Shown: one piece after another, positions 26,801 to 35,659 of the stretch | How positions within the stretch are numbered: position 1 is the first letter of the stretch | How the letters are laid out: each line of letters starts with the position of its first letter | Assembly (NCBI GenBank): GCA_038524795.1 | Contig: JBCBIJ010000001.1 | Location: 310,001-374,000, forward strand | DNA length: 64,000 nucleotides | Direction of reading: 5' to 3' | From: CALBPI01 sp038524795 | GTDB taxonomy: Bacteria > Pseudomonadota > Gammaproteobacteria > Steroidobacterales > Woeseiaceae | Made by a program: the position numbers and the translations under genes | The notes under the pieces: generated by a model | What the model was told of the DNA's origin: nothing | Database searches by the model: none | Seen by the model: only the letters and a program-made list of their open reading frames with translations

Positions 26801-27036
26801 CCGGTCACCGTGATCTCTTCTATGGTCGACGCTGCCGCATCAGCGGCCTCAGTCTCCTGGGCAGCAGCGGGGGTACCGGCATGTAGCGCCATTGCGACTG
26901 CAAGCATCAGAACGGTTGAACGACGTGACATCGGTGTCGCGGCAGTGTGATCAATGGGCGTTACGTGCGACATCAGGGGCCTCGCGAAATCCGGATGACG
27001 ATGGTTTGAGGGTTCGGGAGTGTGTGCTGTGCGCAT
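23869..27036 (-). CDS. TonB-dependent receptor for alginate oligosaccharides
   Basis: A 1055-residue outer-membrane receptor. The start at 27036 has GGAGG six bases upstream, formed by the last codons of the preceding gene, so translation is probably coupled. It leaves a long N-terminal region before the signal peptide (cleavage near PAAAQ); ATGs at 26973 and 26931 are alternatives. A TonB-box-like EEITVTGIR follows, then the plug (IGDIPALSVGDALETITG, LSIRGLGPYLG, VNGREA) and the barrel, ending in LFLGVTAKF with terminal Phe. The overall layout is that of the large carbohydrate TonB receptors of marine Gammaproteobacteria. The position between lyases and a repeat lipoprotein indicates alginate oligomers as the cargo. 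Confidence 0.93.
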   Translation of the reverse strand: MRTAHTPEPSNHRHPDFARPLMSHVTPIDHTAATPMSRRSTVLMLAVAMALHAGTPAAAQETEAADAAASTIEEITVTGIRETVRSTIDIKRDSVQIVDGLSSNQIGDIPALSVGDALETITGATSHQENGGATELSIRGLGPYLGTTVVNGREATNGGGNRAVNFSIFPSEMFNKIAIHKTQSAEYIEGAVSGQVHLDTKKPLVFGKRFFQVDVKAAHSPDEADITGGQDFGSRATLAYIDSFDLESGARLGLSIGAQIRDESNPEQEYTTTSGQGRLEACELTSFASNALPTDTTGRCDDGSAAVNNRSIQALIDANPNYDSVEDIPFAYIPRDHRYRQNTTSDEREALFGAIQFQPIDRVDILLDFQYSERDQRELRRDLQWGSTQEDISALTSNPATGVVRSSVSETVIHSFTTDWQRLEEYGGLGINLDYAFSDSLMLNLDYAWSDTTRTETDYELRLGATHDNLVGGNRDDFTVRLDTNQGDAGVAIATILDDGGNGFEITDPSYFNARDRARLRARQIIRENTLNAFRADLTWLPDGGPFQNVKAGMRLSSLEYVELGGLRNAPGQSLFEDEDLVTPNGGADNAVTDSILSNVLACANASFPESGFLSDVRNGNLITNSGSGTSVNEFATFNFGCAANAWLANYGGLSGVQLQNGINSGTEDVTEDTLAFYVQADFNIQWGGIPIRGNLGARFVDTEITSVGYRGPITVEEIDGVGFIVTEGDASVLGFETETQKNSYQEILPSLTVVADVADDWIVRGGIYRGLSRPDPASYGNGRAIQDNDLGNAYTTLSEAVNGIGATGNPQLEPLLSTNVDLGVEWYPNESTMIAGSVYWKDFNGGFETVAQLETFNLDGNLVQGTVETTQVNDDTSRITGFEATLIHDFDYLPGFLSGFGGKLSYNYVDSNFEFEDQNGGDGVDAIDQQTGQVIPTQLIGIIPPANLFGLSRKVSSAQLYWSSDRWYVQMIHNRRSGYFQQFTRDAFGRIRYTQASERLDLRVRYRLTDNFRVSLEAKNILNEERLDDRAIEGNTFQALSYGPRLFLGVTAKF

Positions 27037-27037
27037 G

Positions 27038-30000
27038 CTATTCCTCCACTCCGACTACGGCCTGGAACGTACTGGAGTTGTATGGCGACGCTGCGTTGTC
27101 GGTATCGAGCGAATCGCCCTCCAGGTAGGACTCGAAGTCGTCGCTGAACACGGATGTGGTCCCGGCGGTGTCCGAGTAGACTTCGATCTCATCCACACTG
27201 AATATGCCGGTCGCTGCGCGCACACCGCCGTTGTCGCCGAATCGAAACGCGACATGCGTGACACCGCCGGTAGCCGAGTTGTCCGTGACAAATGGCGCCA
27301 GGGCGACGCCATCAACCGAGATCGTCACTGTCGGCAGCATCGTCGTGTCACCACCCGGGTACTCCCAGGTGACCTGGACATCCATGAAGGTGTCCAGCGT
27401 GTGCGGCAGTGTCGAGGTGTCAACGGAGCTCGGCGATCGCACACCGAAACTGTCGTCACGAATTCTGAAATCAAGAATCGCACCGGCGTTGTTGGTGTTT
27501 GCATTAAACAGGGTGATAAACGCATCGCCATCGCCAAGCGTGTCATCGAGACGCTTCACCGCGACGTTCAGTCGCCCGGCAGCCAGCGGCCCGGCACTAT
27601 CCAGCGCGTAGCGCAGCTCACCGGTGTCGCCGGCGTCAGTATCGGTGATCTCAGCGATCTTGTTGCCCGGCGTTCCGGGTCCGCCTGCGCCACCAGGTTC
27701 TGCACCGACCGTCGCTTCTGACGTACTCGAGTTGTACGGCGACGCCGCGTTGTCGGTATCCAGGGAGTCGCCCTCGATGTAGGACTCGAAGTCGTCTCCG
27801 AATACCCGGGTCATGCCATCGGTATCGGAGTAGATACCGACGTCGTCGATGCTAAAGATACCGGTCGCCTCGCGGATCCCGCCGTTGTCGCCAAAGCGGA
27901 AGGCCACGTGCGTCACGCCGCCGAACGGCGAGTTGTCCGGGATGATCGGGGGTAACGCGACGCCATCGATCGAGATCACCACTTCGGGTAGCAGCGTTGT
28001 GTCGCCACCCGGGTATTCCCAGGTCACGAGGACGTCCATGAAGGCGTCCAGGGTCAGCGGCAGTGTCGAGGTGTCCGTCGTGCTCGGGTTGCGCACTCCG
28101 TAACTGTCATCACGGATACGCAGGTCCAGAATCGCACCGGCATTGTTGGTATTGGCATTGAACAGCGTGATAAAGGCATCGCCGTCACCAAGATCGTCAT
28201 CGAGACGCTTCACGGCGACTTCAAGGCGCCCTGCCGCCAATGGCCCGTCGCTGTCGAGCGCGTAGCGCAACTCACCGGTATCGCCCGGATCCGTGTCGAT
28301 AATCTCCGCAATCTTGTTGCCCGGGTTGCCAGGCCCGCCGGCGCCGGTTGTGGTTTCGACCGTCGCCTCAGAGGTGCTCGAGTTGTACGGCGATGCCGCA
28401 TTGTCGGTGTCGAGAGAGTCACCATCGAGATAGGACTCGAAGTCATCTGAGAAGACTTCGACGAAGCCCGCGGTATCGGAGTAGATCGCGAGGTCGTCGA
28501 CGCTGACTCTGCCGGTATCAGCACGAACACCGCTGTTGTCGCCGAATCGAACAGCTACATGGGTCACACCACCCACCGAACTATTGTCAGGGGTGAAGGG
28601 CGGCAGACTGACACCGTCGACGGACAGCGTCACGACGGGATTCACCGACGTCGACCCCCCGGGGTACTCCCACGTAATCCGGATGTCCATGAACTCATTG
28701 AGCGTGTGCGGCAACGACGAGGTGTCAATGCTGCTTGGACTGCGGATGCCAAAGCTGTCGTCACGAATCCGGAGGTCGAGTATCGCACCGCTGTTGTTCG
28801 TCGCGGAGTTGAACAAGGTAACGAAGGCATCTCCGTCACCAAGATCGTCATCGAGACGCTTGAGCTTGAGCTCTACGCGACCGGCGGCCAGCGGACCGTC
28901 ACCATCCAGCGCATAGCGTAACTCGCCCGTGTCTCCAGCATCAGTATCGACAATGACCGCCACATTGGTGGTGCCACCGCTCGGCGCACCGCCAACCCCA
29001 TTGATGGTGATCACGAGGTCAGCAGTGGTGCCATCCACGGCCGTGATCTGGATGATTTCTTCCAGGCGGTCGCCCTGGACCAGCGCAGCGATTGTCGGGT
29101 TCGCCGTATCGAGCGTGTACTCCCACTCGCCGGTAGGCATGATCGAGAACGTGCCGTACAACGTGGTGATCGGGCCCTGGGCGACGAGCACGTCCTCGCC
29201 GGGGTCGGGATCGATGACCGTGACCGTGCCCATGAGTGTTTCGGTGCTGTCGCTGGTCAGGGCACCGACCAGGTTAAAGAAGGCTGCGGGGGTGGCACCA
29301 CTGTCCGCGCTGCGATCAAAGACAGAAACGACCGCATCGACAGAGTCGGGATACAGCATGGACCCGGCGAAGACGTCACCGACCATGTAGCTTTCGAAAT
29401 CGTCCATGAACACCGGCGTTGTGCCGGCCGTGTCAGCGAAGATCTCGACGTTGTCGATGAAGTAGGAACCAAACGGAATGACCGTGCCGTTGTCACCGAA
29501 GCGCCACTGGACACGCTCGACACCCTCACTGAACCACTGGTCGAGGTCGATGAAGTCGGGATCGACGACGGCCGCGGTGGAGAACGGCCCACCCCCCAAT
29601 GGCTCACCGTTGATCAGAATCGTGATCTGGTTTGCTTCCGCCATGTCCCAAGTGATGACGATGTCGTACCACTCGTTCGGGTTGAACGGCGCTTCGATGA
29701 TGCCACCGGGGTAGGCGGCGTTATCCGTATTGCGCACGAGGAAACGCGGATCACGGGGGCTGCCGTCATCGTTGGTTGCGGAGCCCTGGATGCGTAGGTC
29801 GACGAGCGACTCCGAGGAGCTACCCGATGAGCCATAGAGGGTGATATAGGCGTCCTTCTCGTTGCCGTCGTCGGCCAACGCTTCTGTCTTCAGGAACGAG
29901 AACGCGAGCCTGCCCTGTAGTTGATGCGGGTCGAGATCCAACCGAAGCTCACCGGTGTCCCCATTGATCGTATTGGTGATCTCCGCGACTTGCGTCAGTG

Positions 30001-31324
30001 CGGTAATCCGAATCACCAGTGCTGCGGCCGTGCCGTCAGTGGAATTGAGCGGAATGACGTCGTTGACGGATTCACCGACGTCGAGTCCTGCTACGTCTGG
30101 GGCCGTGGTGTCTAGTGCGTACGCCCAGTCACCACTTGGCGCAATGCTGAACGTGCCATAGGTCGTCTCAACGTCAGTTTGCGCAACGACCTGGTCTTCG
30201 CCGAAGTTGACGTCCGTAACGACGACAGTCCCATTCAGCAGTGCGGCCTGGTCGTTGGGAATCGAGGCGGTCAGGCCAGCAAACTCTGCGGGCTCGGGCA
30301 GGTTGTTGATGGCGCCCTGAACGGTCATCAGCGCGTCGGCATCGAGATTGCCGGCAATCGGTGAGCCGGCGAGATCCATGACCGCTTGACCGAAGTCGTC
30401 GAGCACAGCCTGGGAGAACGTGCCATCTGCGAGGTCAGCGCTGATACCGGCCACGACATCGCCAGCCGTGGCATTCGCGTCAGTCGCATCCACTTGCGAT
30501 ATGAGTGCCAGCGCAGTGGCGTATCGGCCCGCTTCATCATTGCTGGCCATCGTGGAGGCGAGATCCGTCGGCGCCAGGCTAGTGATGTCGCCGGCGACAG
30601 CAAAATTGATACCGACCGCGTTGTTGTACAGGGACAAGGCGCTATTGAGGTCGCCCGCCAGGGTGGCAAGCTGGGTTGCGATTTCGGTAAGCGGCGTCAC
30701 CGTAAAGACGGCATCACCGAGGACATTGACGACGGCGCGCGTGGGCGGCGCGTCGAGCGTTTGGCCGGTCGCCTCGTCGGTGTAAGTGCCGCCTGTGCAC
30801 GAGATCAGCGCGGCACCATCAACGGGAACGAGGGCGCCAAAGTTCACGATGCCTGCCGTCGTGTCCCCAGAGGCAAGCGCCGCACCAACGCCGCCCATGG
30901 CGTCGATCGCTGCGATCTCACAGGTGGCACCATCGACCAGACCGTGGACGTAGACCGCGCCAAGCGTGAAGGCCGCTTGGACGTCGAGTGGGGCGGAAGT
31001 GACGGTTTCGCGCAAACCCGGCGAATCGGTGTAACGCACGACCACCGTAAGCAACGTGCCGCCTTCATTGGCCGTCAATGTGTAGGACGAGGCCGTTGCG
31101 CCATCGATCGCAGCACCGTCGGCAAACCACTGGTAGGTTTCGGTACCAGACTGGACGCCGTCGGCGTCGCTCACGGAAGCGGAGACCGTCCCGCCGACCA
31201 CGGCCTCACCGCTGATCGACGCAACGCCGTTAGAACCCTGAACCAGGGGAACACTGTCACGATCCGTGCCGCAACCTGTGAGTGATGCGAGCAGCATCAC
31301 ACCGATGACAAATCTAGCGCCCAT
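27038..31324 (-). CDS. Large repeat-containing surface lipoprotein of the alginate locus
   Basis: A 1428-residue lipoprotein with lipobox LTGC (Cys18). After an Ig-like domain (about 30-115) and a helical region (about 200-350) come two VCBS-like modules (each with TYGTFSI or LYGTFSI and a following YxLDT strand). Alternating with and following them are four lectin-fold modules, each with a GDTGELR start, a DAxxTLF strand and a closing DDFESY segment. The last three modules are near-identical tandem copies. Position first in a run with a TonB receptor and two alginate lyases suggests a glycan-binding surface partner of the receptor, a role like that of SusD/SusE-type proteins but with unrelated sequence (inference). 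The stop overlaps the ribosome site region of the receptor gene. Confidence 0.85.
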   Translation of the reverse strand: MGARFVIGVMLLASLTGCGTDRDSVPLVQGSNGVASISGEAVVGGTVSASVSDADGVQSGTETYQWFADGAAIDGATASSYTLTANEGGTLLTVVVRYTDSPGLRETVTSAPLDVQAAFTLGAVYVHGLVDGATCEIAAIDAMGGVGAALASGDTTAGIVNFGALVPVDGAALISCTGGTYTDEATGQTLDAPPTRAVVNVLGDAVFTVTPLTEIATQLATLAGDLNSALSLYNNAVGINFAVAGDITSLAPTDLASTMASNDEAGRYATALALISQVDATDANATAGDVVAGISADLADGTFSQAVLDDFGQAVMDLAGSPIAGNLDADALMTVQGAINNLPEPAEFAGLTASIPNDQAALLNGTVVVTDVNFGEDQVVAQTDVETTYGTFSIAPSGDWAYALDTTAPDVAGLDVGESVNDVIPLNSTDGTAAALVIRITALTQVAEITNTINGDTGELRLDLDPHQLQGRLAFSFLKTEALADDGNEKDAYITLYGSSGSSSESLVDLRIQGSATNDDGSPRDPRFLVRNTDNAAYPGGIIEAPFNPNEWYDIVITWDMAEANQITILINGEPLGGGPFSTAAVVDPDFIDLDQWFSEGVERVQWRFGDNGTVIPFGSYFIDNVEIFADTAGTTPVFMDDFESYMVGDVFAGSMLYPDSVDAVVSVFDRSADSGATPAAFFNLVGALTSDSTETLMGTVTVIDPDPGEDVLVAQGPITTLYGTFSIMPTGEWEYTLDTANPTIAALVQGDRLEEIIQITAVDGTTADLVITINGVGGAPSGGTTNVAVIVDTDAGDTGELRYALDGDGPLAAGRVELKLKRLDDDLGDGDAFVTLFNSATNNSGAILDLRIRDDSFGIRSPSSIDTSSLPHTLNEFMDIRITWEYPGGSTSVNPVVTLSVDGVSLPPFTPDNSSVGGVTHVAVRFGDNSGVRADTGRVSVDDLAIYSDTAGFVEVFSDDFESYLDGDSLDTDNAASPYNSSTSEATVETTTGAGGPGNPGNKIAEIIDTDPGDTGELRYALDSDGPLAAGRLEVAVKRLDDDLGDGDAFITLFNANTNNAGAILDLRIRDDSYGVRNPSTTDTSTLPLTLDAFMDVLVTWEYPGGDTTLLPEVVISIDGVALPPIIPDNSPFGGVTHVAFRFGDNGGIREATGIFSIDDVGIYSDTDGMTRVFGDDFESYIEGDSLDTDNAASPYNSSTSEATVGAEPGGAGGPGTPGNKIAEITDTDAGDTGELRYALDSAGPLAAGRLNVAVKRLDDTLGDGDAFITLFNANTNNAGAILDFRIRDDSFGVRSPSSVDTSTLPHTLDTFMDVQVTWEYPGGDTTMLPTVTISVDGVALAPFVTDNSATGGVTHVAFRFGDNGGVRAATGIFSVDEIEVYSDTAGTTSVFSDDFESYLEGDSLDTDNAASPYNSSTFQAVVGVEE
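27065..28960 (-). repeat. Three tandem copies of a ~652-base coding repeat
   Basis: The same landmark (GGCGACGC-type bases before TTGTCGGT) recurs at about 27084, 27738 and 28389, so the period is 654 then 651 bases, or 217-218 codons. The copies are highly similar at DNA level, including silent positions, which points to recent duplication or ongoing gene conversion. A fourth, much more diverged module lies upstream at about 29390-29980. Confidence 0.85.
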
Positions 31325-31925
31325 GACGGTGCACTCCCGAATTGAATACGTTGGTGTGGCGAACGGGACAGTCCCGGGTCGCGGTTCCCCGCTTAGGGAT
31401 GAAAGACGTTGGGGGTGGCGCCAATGGCTGGCTGGTGAGCGAAGCCGCTGTGATCCGCGCTAGTGACAACGAGCCCGCCATTGCACGCATCGTGAAGCTC
31501 ACTGCCCGGTCTGCGCAGACCTTCGGCCTGGATCGCAAAGCTTGTGTGCCAGGGGAACGACTCCCCTTCTGGCTCGTACGCATCTCGGCCCCCCCGGAAT
31601 TGCGTCTCTGTGTGCGTCTTGAGCGACGCTGCGAACTACCTGTTTACGTAATTGGTAAGACCAATAACTTGCAGTTTTTGTTAAATGGTAGACCGTCTGG
31701 ATAGTATGCGTCGATTACCGATCATTTTTCAACCCCTACCCGATAAGCACACCCGGTTCCGACCCGTGAGTGCGCGGCGATTCGGCAGAAGAGCAGCGAT
31801 TCCCTGCGTTTTGCGCCGCAGCTTGACCATGGAAATTGGTAAAGGAGGTGGGGTACTCGGAGACACAGGCTACGCCACAACGTCGGTGGCCCACTCACGC
31901 CGGTTCTCCGATCGGGCGCCCGGCG
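31325..31925. other. 601-base intergenic region upstream of the alginate lyase run
   Basis: No convincing gene is seen on either strand; the short open frames lack ribosome sites and recognisable sequence. It should hold the promoter of the minus-strand run starting at 31324 and the end of the kdgK transcript. ATTGGT half-sites occur at 31651, 31660 (reverse) and 31835. Confidence 0.6.
31651..31665. promoter_or_regulatory. Operator-like palindrome ATTGGT-AAG-ACCAAT
   Basis: A perfect 6-base inverted repeat with a 3-base spacer. The form TTGGTnnnACCAA matches the known operator pattern of FadR-subfamily GntR regulators such as UxuR and ExuR, which control uronate catabolism. A regulator of that subfamily is encoded at 36446-37204. 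It lies about 330 bases before the repeat lipoprotein gene. Confidence 0.65.
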
Positions 31926-32957
31926 CTAACGCTGGACGCGACCCGAACCGTCACCACGCATCAGCTTTTCAACCTCCGGCACGGTGACGCGGTTGAAGTC
32001 GCCGATGATGGAGTGCTTCAGGCAACTCGCTGCGACGGCGAACTCGAGTGCATCCTGGCGATCGTCGTAAGCGTTGAGACCGAAGATCAGCGCTGATGCA
32101 AAGCTGTCCCCACCTCCGACACGGTCCACGATGTCGGTAATCTCATAGTGTCTTGAGAGCCGGAAACCGTCCTGGTCACGGAGGCAGGCTGACCAACCGT
32201 TGCGATCAGCGCTTCGGGATTCTCGTAGCGTTACGGCGAGCACGCTCATGTTGGGAAACTCACCGAGGACTTTTTCGGTCAGCCGTTCGTACCGGGTTGG
32301 ATCGAGCTCGCCGCTTTCCACGTGGACATCATCAACGCTGATGCCCAGGGACTTCTGGCAGTCTTCCTCATTCGCGATACCGACATCGACGTAGCGGACC
32401 AGTTCGCGCATGACTTCGGGAGCAGACTTACCGTACTTCCAGAGTTTGCCGCGGAAGTTGAAGTCGCAGGAGACGGTCACCCCCGCGGCTTTGGCTGCCT
32501 CGACCGCGGCCATGCTCAACGTTGCGGCGGATTCGCTGATCGCCGGGGTAATCCCCGTGATGTGCATCCACTTTGCGCCACCGAATATCGTGGGCCAGTC
32601 GAATGCCGCGGGATCGGCTGAGGCGATTGACGAGTTGGCGCGATCGTACACGACGTTCGAGGGACGCTGGTTGGCACCGGCCTCGAGAAAGTAGATCCCC
32701 ATCCGATCGCCGCTGCGTTGCACCTGGCTCACATCAACCCCAAAGCCACGCAGCTCGCGCAGGCACGCATCGCCGATCGGATTGTCGGGTAGCGCGGAGA
32801 CAAAGCCGCTGTTGAGTCCGTAGTTGGCGAGTGCGACCGCGACGTTGGCTTCGCCGCCACCGAAAGTCGCCTCGAAACTTGGCGACTGGAAGAACCGCTC
32901 GTGGCCCTGTGTTTTGAGCCGCAGCATGATCTCCCCCACACTGAGAAACTCAGCCAT
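31926..32957 (-). CDS. kdgK: 2-keto-3-deoxygluconate kinase (PfkB family)
   Basis: A 343-residue sugar kinase that phosphorylates 2-keto-3-deoxygluconate (KDG) to KDPG with ATP in the cytoplasm. The PfkB signature near the C-terminus, DIVDRVGGGDSFASAL, supplies the catalytic Asp in GGGDSF. The N-terminal FGGGEANVAVALANYG is the usual substrate-side motif. The ATG at 32957 lies two bases after the eda stop, with AAGGGG in front. It is the last gene of the minus-strand run cupin, MFS transporter, SDR, eda, kdgK, and it carries out the second-to-last step from alginate monomers to central metabolism. Confidence 0.93.
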   Translation of the reverse strand: MAEFLSVGEIMLRLKTQGHERFFQSPSFEATFGGGEANVAVALANYGLNSGFVSALPDNPIGDACLRELRGFGVDVSQVQRSGDRMGIYFLEAGANQRPSNVVYDRANSSIASADPAAFDWPTIFGGAKWMHITGITPAISESAATLSMAAVEAAKAAGVTVSCDFNFRGKLWKYGKSAPEVMRELVRYVDVGIANEEDCQKSLGISVDDVHVESGELDPTRYERLTEKVLGEFPNMSVLAVTLRESRSADRNGWSACLRDQDGFRLSRHYEITDIVDRVGGGDSFASALIFGLNAYDDRQDALEFAVAASCLKHSIIGDFNRVTVPEVEKLMRGDGSGRVQR

Positions 32958-32959
32958 GT

Positions 32960-33604
32960 CTATCCCCTTACCTTTCTTGCAATCGCGCAGGCCTCAGTAG
33001 CCAGGTGCGTGACGGTTTCATAGTCCCCATGGGCGATCGCCGACATTGGCGTCAGCCAGCTGCCGCCGCAGGCGATAACCGCATCGAGCGCCAAGTAGTC
33101 GGCCAGGTTGTCGGCAGAGACGCCGCCGGTCGGCATGAACCGTAAGTCGCGGAACACCGCAGCCAGGGCGCGCAGCATCGACACACCACCCGCCTGGCCC
33201 GCAGGGAAAAACTTCAACACGGGCAGCCCCAGGTTGTAGCCGGCTTGCGCCTCGGTTGCCGTGGCCACCCCCGGAATAACGTCCGCGCCAGCCGACTGGG
33301 CCGCGGCCACGACTTTTGGGTCGAGTCCTGGCGAAACAATAAACGCGGCACCCGCCTCAAGCGACGCGGTGGCCTGGGCGTCACTCAGTACCGTGCCGGC
33401 TCCGACTATCGCTTCCGGCACTGCTGCAGCGACCTCGCGCAGACAGTGCAATGCGGCCTCTGTGCGCAGCACGACTTCCAGAACGGTCAGCCCACCTGCG
33501 ACGAGCGCGCGCGCCACGTCGATGGCCACCGTGGGATCGTCCGCCTGAATCAGCGGCACGACGGGTGCGCGCGCCAACCGGGAATGGAGATCCGTCTGCG
33601 TCAC
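32960..33604 (-). CDS. eda: 2-keto-3-deoxy-6-phosphogluconate aldolase
   Basis: A 214-residue class I aldolase that splits KDPG into pyruvate and glyceraldehyde-3-phosphate. The Schiff-base lysine is Lys131 in VLKFFPA, and Glu43 in VLEVVLRT is the expected acid/base residue. GAGTV and the phosphate-binding TGGV are also present. Length is typical of the family. The start overlaps the stop of the upstream SDR gene by 4 bases (ATGA), and kdgK follows two bases after its stop. Together the two genes give the lower half of the Entner-Doudoroff route for alginate-derived KDG. Confidence 0.94.
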   Translation of the reverse strand: MTQTDLHSRLARAPVVPLIQADDPTVAIDVARALVAGGLTVLEVVLRTEAALHCLREVAAAVPEAIVGAGTVLSDAQATASLEAGAAFIVSPGLDPKVVAAAQSAGADVIPGVATATEAQAGYNLGLPVLKFFPAGQAGGVSMLRALAAVFRDLRFMPTGGVSADNLADYLALDAVIACGGSWLTPMSAIAHGDYETVTHLATEACAIARKVRG

Positions 33605-34356
33605 GAGAACAGCAGTCCGCCGTTGATGTCGATGTTGGTGCCGGTCACAAAGCTCGCCGAATCGGTCGCGAGGTAGGTGACGAGCTCAGCCACCTCAGCG
33701 GCCTGACCCTCGCGACGAAGCGGCGTACCGGCGGCCACGTTGGTACGCACTGCGTCCTTGGTGAATCGATCGTGGAACGTCGTACTGATCATGCCGGGGC
33801 AGACACTGTTCACGCGGATGCCACTCGGCCCGAGCTCCTTGGCCAGGCCGCGCGTAAAGGTCATGACGGCGCCCTTCGACGTGCCGTAGGCGATAGCACC
33901 TGGGCCGCCACCATCACGACCGGCCTGCGAGGCGAGATTGACGATAGCCGCACCCGGGCTCATGTGCGGCACTGCAGCTTTGCACGCCAGGAAGGTGCTC
34001 GTCATGTTCAATCGCATGACACCCTCAAAGAAATCGATGTCCATTTCAGCGAGCGTCTTGCGCGCCACGAGGCCGCCGACAACATTGACGAGAATGTGGA
34101 TTTCAGAGCCGAATGCGTTTTGCGCCTCGGATACGAGATGCGCGACGTCGTCTTCTTTCGTCATATCTCCGCGAACGGCGATGGCTTCACCGCCGGCCGC
34201 ATTGATCGACGCCGCGGTAGCTTCGCCGTCCGAGGGCGTATTGAAATAGTTGACAACGACCTTGGCGCCCTGCGCAGCAAGCGATTCGGATATCGCGCGT
34301 CCGATATCCCGCGCGCCGCCCGTGACGATGGCGAGTTTTCCTTCAAGAGCCTTCAT
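33601..34356 (-). CDS. SDR-family reductase, probable DEHU reductase
   Basis: A 251-residue short-chain dehydrogenase with the cofactor motif TGGARDIG (12-19), an NVVGG segment, and catalytic Ser143, Tyr157 and Lys161 (YGTSK). The genes around it imply that it reduces 4-deoxy-L-erythro-5-hexoseulose uronate, the open form of the alginate monomer, to KDG with NAD(P)H. Sequence alone would only say 3-oxoacyl-ACP-reductase-like, so the substrate is inferred from position. The start is preceded by AAGGA. It lies 28 bases after the MFS gene and overlaps eda by 4 bases. Confidence 0.88.
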   Translation of the reverse strand: MKALEGKLAIVTGGARDIGRAISESLAAQGAKVVVNYFNTPSDGEATAASINAAGGEAIAVRGDMTKEDDVAHLVSEAQNAFGSEIHILVNVVGGLVARKTLAEMDIDFFEGVMRLNMTSTFLACKAAVPHMSPGAAIVNLASQAGRDGGGPGAIAYGTSKGAVMTFTRGLAKELGPSGIRVNSVCPGMISTTFHDRFTKDAVRTNVAAGTPLRREGQAAEVAELVTYLATDSASFVTGTNIDINGGLLFS

Positions 34357-34384
34357 GTCTCATTCCTTTTTTGTTTCGTTGTCG

Positions 34385-35659
34385 TTAGTTGGCCGTACGC
34401 GGACTCAGCGGTTGGATCTTTCCGCACAGCACCCAGACGGACAGCACAGTCAGGATTGCCAGCCCTGCCCCCACCGCGAATGCGGGCGCGTAGCTGTTGA
34501 CCGTAATGATGGGAATCAGGGAGTTCAGTCCGACCACCGCGAGCTTGGCGGCGGTGCCAGCGAAGCCGGCCAGAGACCCAACGGACTCGCCGCTGTAAAA
34601 GTCGCTGGGCAGCGTCTGAATGTTGCCGACCGCCGTCTGGAAACCGAACAGGATGACGGCCATCAGGGAAACGGCGAACAACGGGGTCGCCGCCTTGATC
34701 GTCATAAGCAGGCTGACCAGCATAATCAAGCCGCCCAGACCAATGACGAACTTGCGCGTCTTGTTGACCGTCCATCCGGACTGGATGCGATTCCTTGCCA
34801 GGAAGCCGCCAAACCACGCACCGAACATGGCACCGACGTAAGGCACTGCGGCGTACTTGGCGATTTCCGCAACGCCGAAGCCATAGGTCTCATTGAGGTA
34901 GAGCGGCAGCCAGCCTACGAAGAGCCACCAGATCGGGTCCAGGAAGAACGACGCGAGGATGACGCCCCAGCTTTCCTTGCGGGACAGAATCTCGCGTGAC
35001 GTCGGTGCGTAAGCTGCGACCGCGTCGGTTTCTTCGCTGCGCTGACCGGTCAGGATGAAGTCGCGCTCAGCGGCGTCGAGCCACGGATGGTTGGCCGGGC
35101 CCGCCTTATAGACGATGAGCCAGGGCACCAGCCACAGGAAGCCAAGCACTCCGATCACTATGAACGTCGCTTGCCAACTCTCGAACCAGAGGAACAGGAA
35201 GCCGACAACCGGCGCCGAGATGATGCCGCCGATAGCCGCGCCAGAGTTGAAGATTCCCTGTGCGAGCGCGCGCTCCTTGATGGGGAACCACTCTGCATTG
35301 GCCTTGGTGGCACCTGGCCAGTTCCCCGCTTCGGATACGCCCAACAGGCCGCGAAAAATGGAAAACGTCAGCAAGGAATTGGCAACCGCATGCAGCATGG
35401 TCGCGACTGACCAGGCCGCAATGGCAAGAACGAATCCGAGCCGAGTACCGATCCAGTCAAAAATCTTGCCAAACAGCGACTGACCGAACGCGTAAGCAAA
35501 CGTAAAGACGTTGATGATGATCGCGTAATCCGTCTTGGTAAGACCCAGGTCGGCTGAGATCTCCGGCCACAATACGGCGAGCGCTCCGCGATCGATGTAG
35601 TTGATCACCGTGGCTACGGCGACCAGCGTCACAACGATCCATCTGAAATTGCCTTTCAC
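34385..35659 (-). CDS. MFS transporter, hexuronate/monouronate type
   Basis: A 424-residue inner-membrane carrier with about 12 membrane segments, of the anion:cation symporter group (ExuT-like). The first helix holds INYIDRGALAVLWP, with the NYxDR motif of that group, and the loop after it GKIFDWIGTR resembles the MFS A motif. I chose the GTG at 35659 because it overlaps the stop of the cupin gene as GTGA and has GGGAG in front; the longer open frame adds 25 unlikely basic residues. It probably brings unsaturated monouronates across the inner membrane to the catabolic enzymes encoded beside it. Confidence 0.9.
   Translation of the reverse strand: MKGNFRWIVVTLVAVATVINYIDRGALAVLWPEISADLGLTKTDYAIIINVFTFAYAFGQSLFGKIFDWIGTRLGFVLAIAAWSVATMLHAVANSLLTFSIFRGLLGVSEAGNWPGATKANAEWFPIKERALAQGIFNSGAAIGGIISAPVVGFLFLWFESWQATFIVIGVLGFLWLVPWLIVYKAGPANHPWLDAAERDFILTGQRSEETDAVAAYAPTSREILSRKESWGVILASFFLDPIWWLFVGWLPLYLNETYGFGVAEIAKYAAVPYVGAMFGAWFGGFLARNRIQSGWTVNKTRKFVIGLGGLIMLVSLLMTIKAATPLFAVSLMAVILFGFQTAVGNIQTLPSDFYSGESVGSLAGFAGTAAKLAVVGLNSLIPIITVNSYAPAFAVGAGLAILTVLSVWVLCGKIQPLSPRTAN

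Noticed and set aside
25927..26886. 319-codon plus-strand frame within the TonB receptor gene
   Set aside because: Antisense shadow of the plug and early barrel region.
27065..28960. Possible CRISPR-like or satellite array
   Set aside because: The repeats are about 652 bases long, have no spacers, and encode whole protein modules in frame.
31314..31925. Short frames in the 601-base gap before the repeat lipoprotein gene
   Set aside because: None has a plausible start, ribosome site or protein-like composition; the gap is better explained as a control region.
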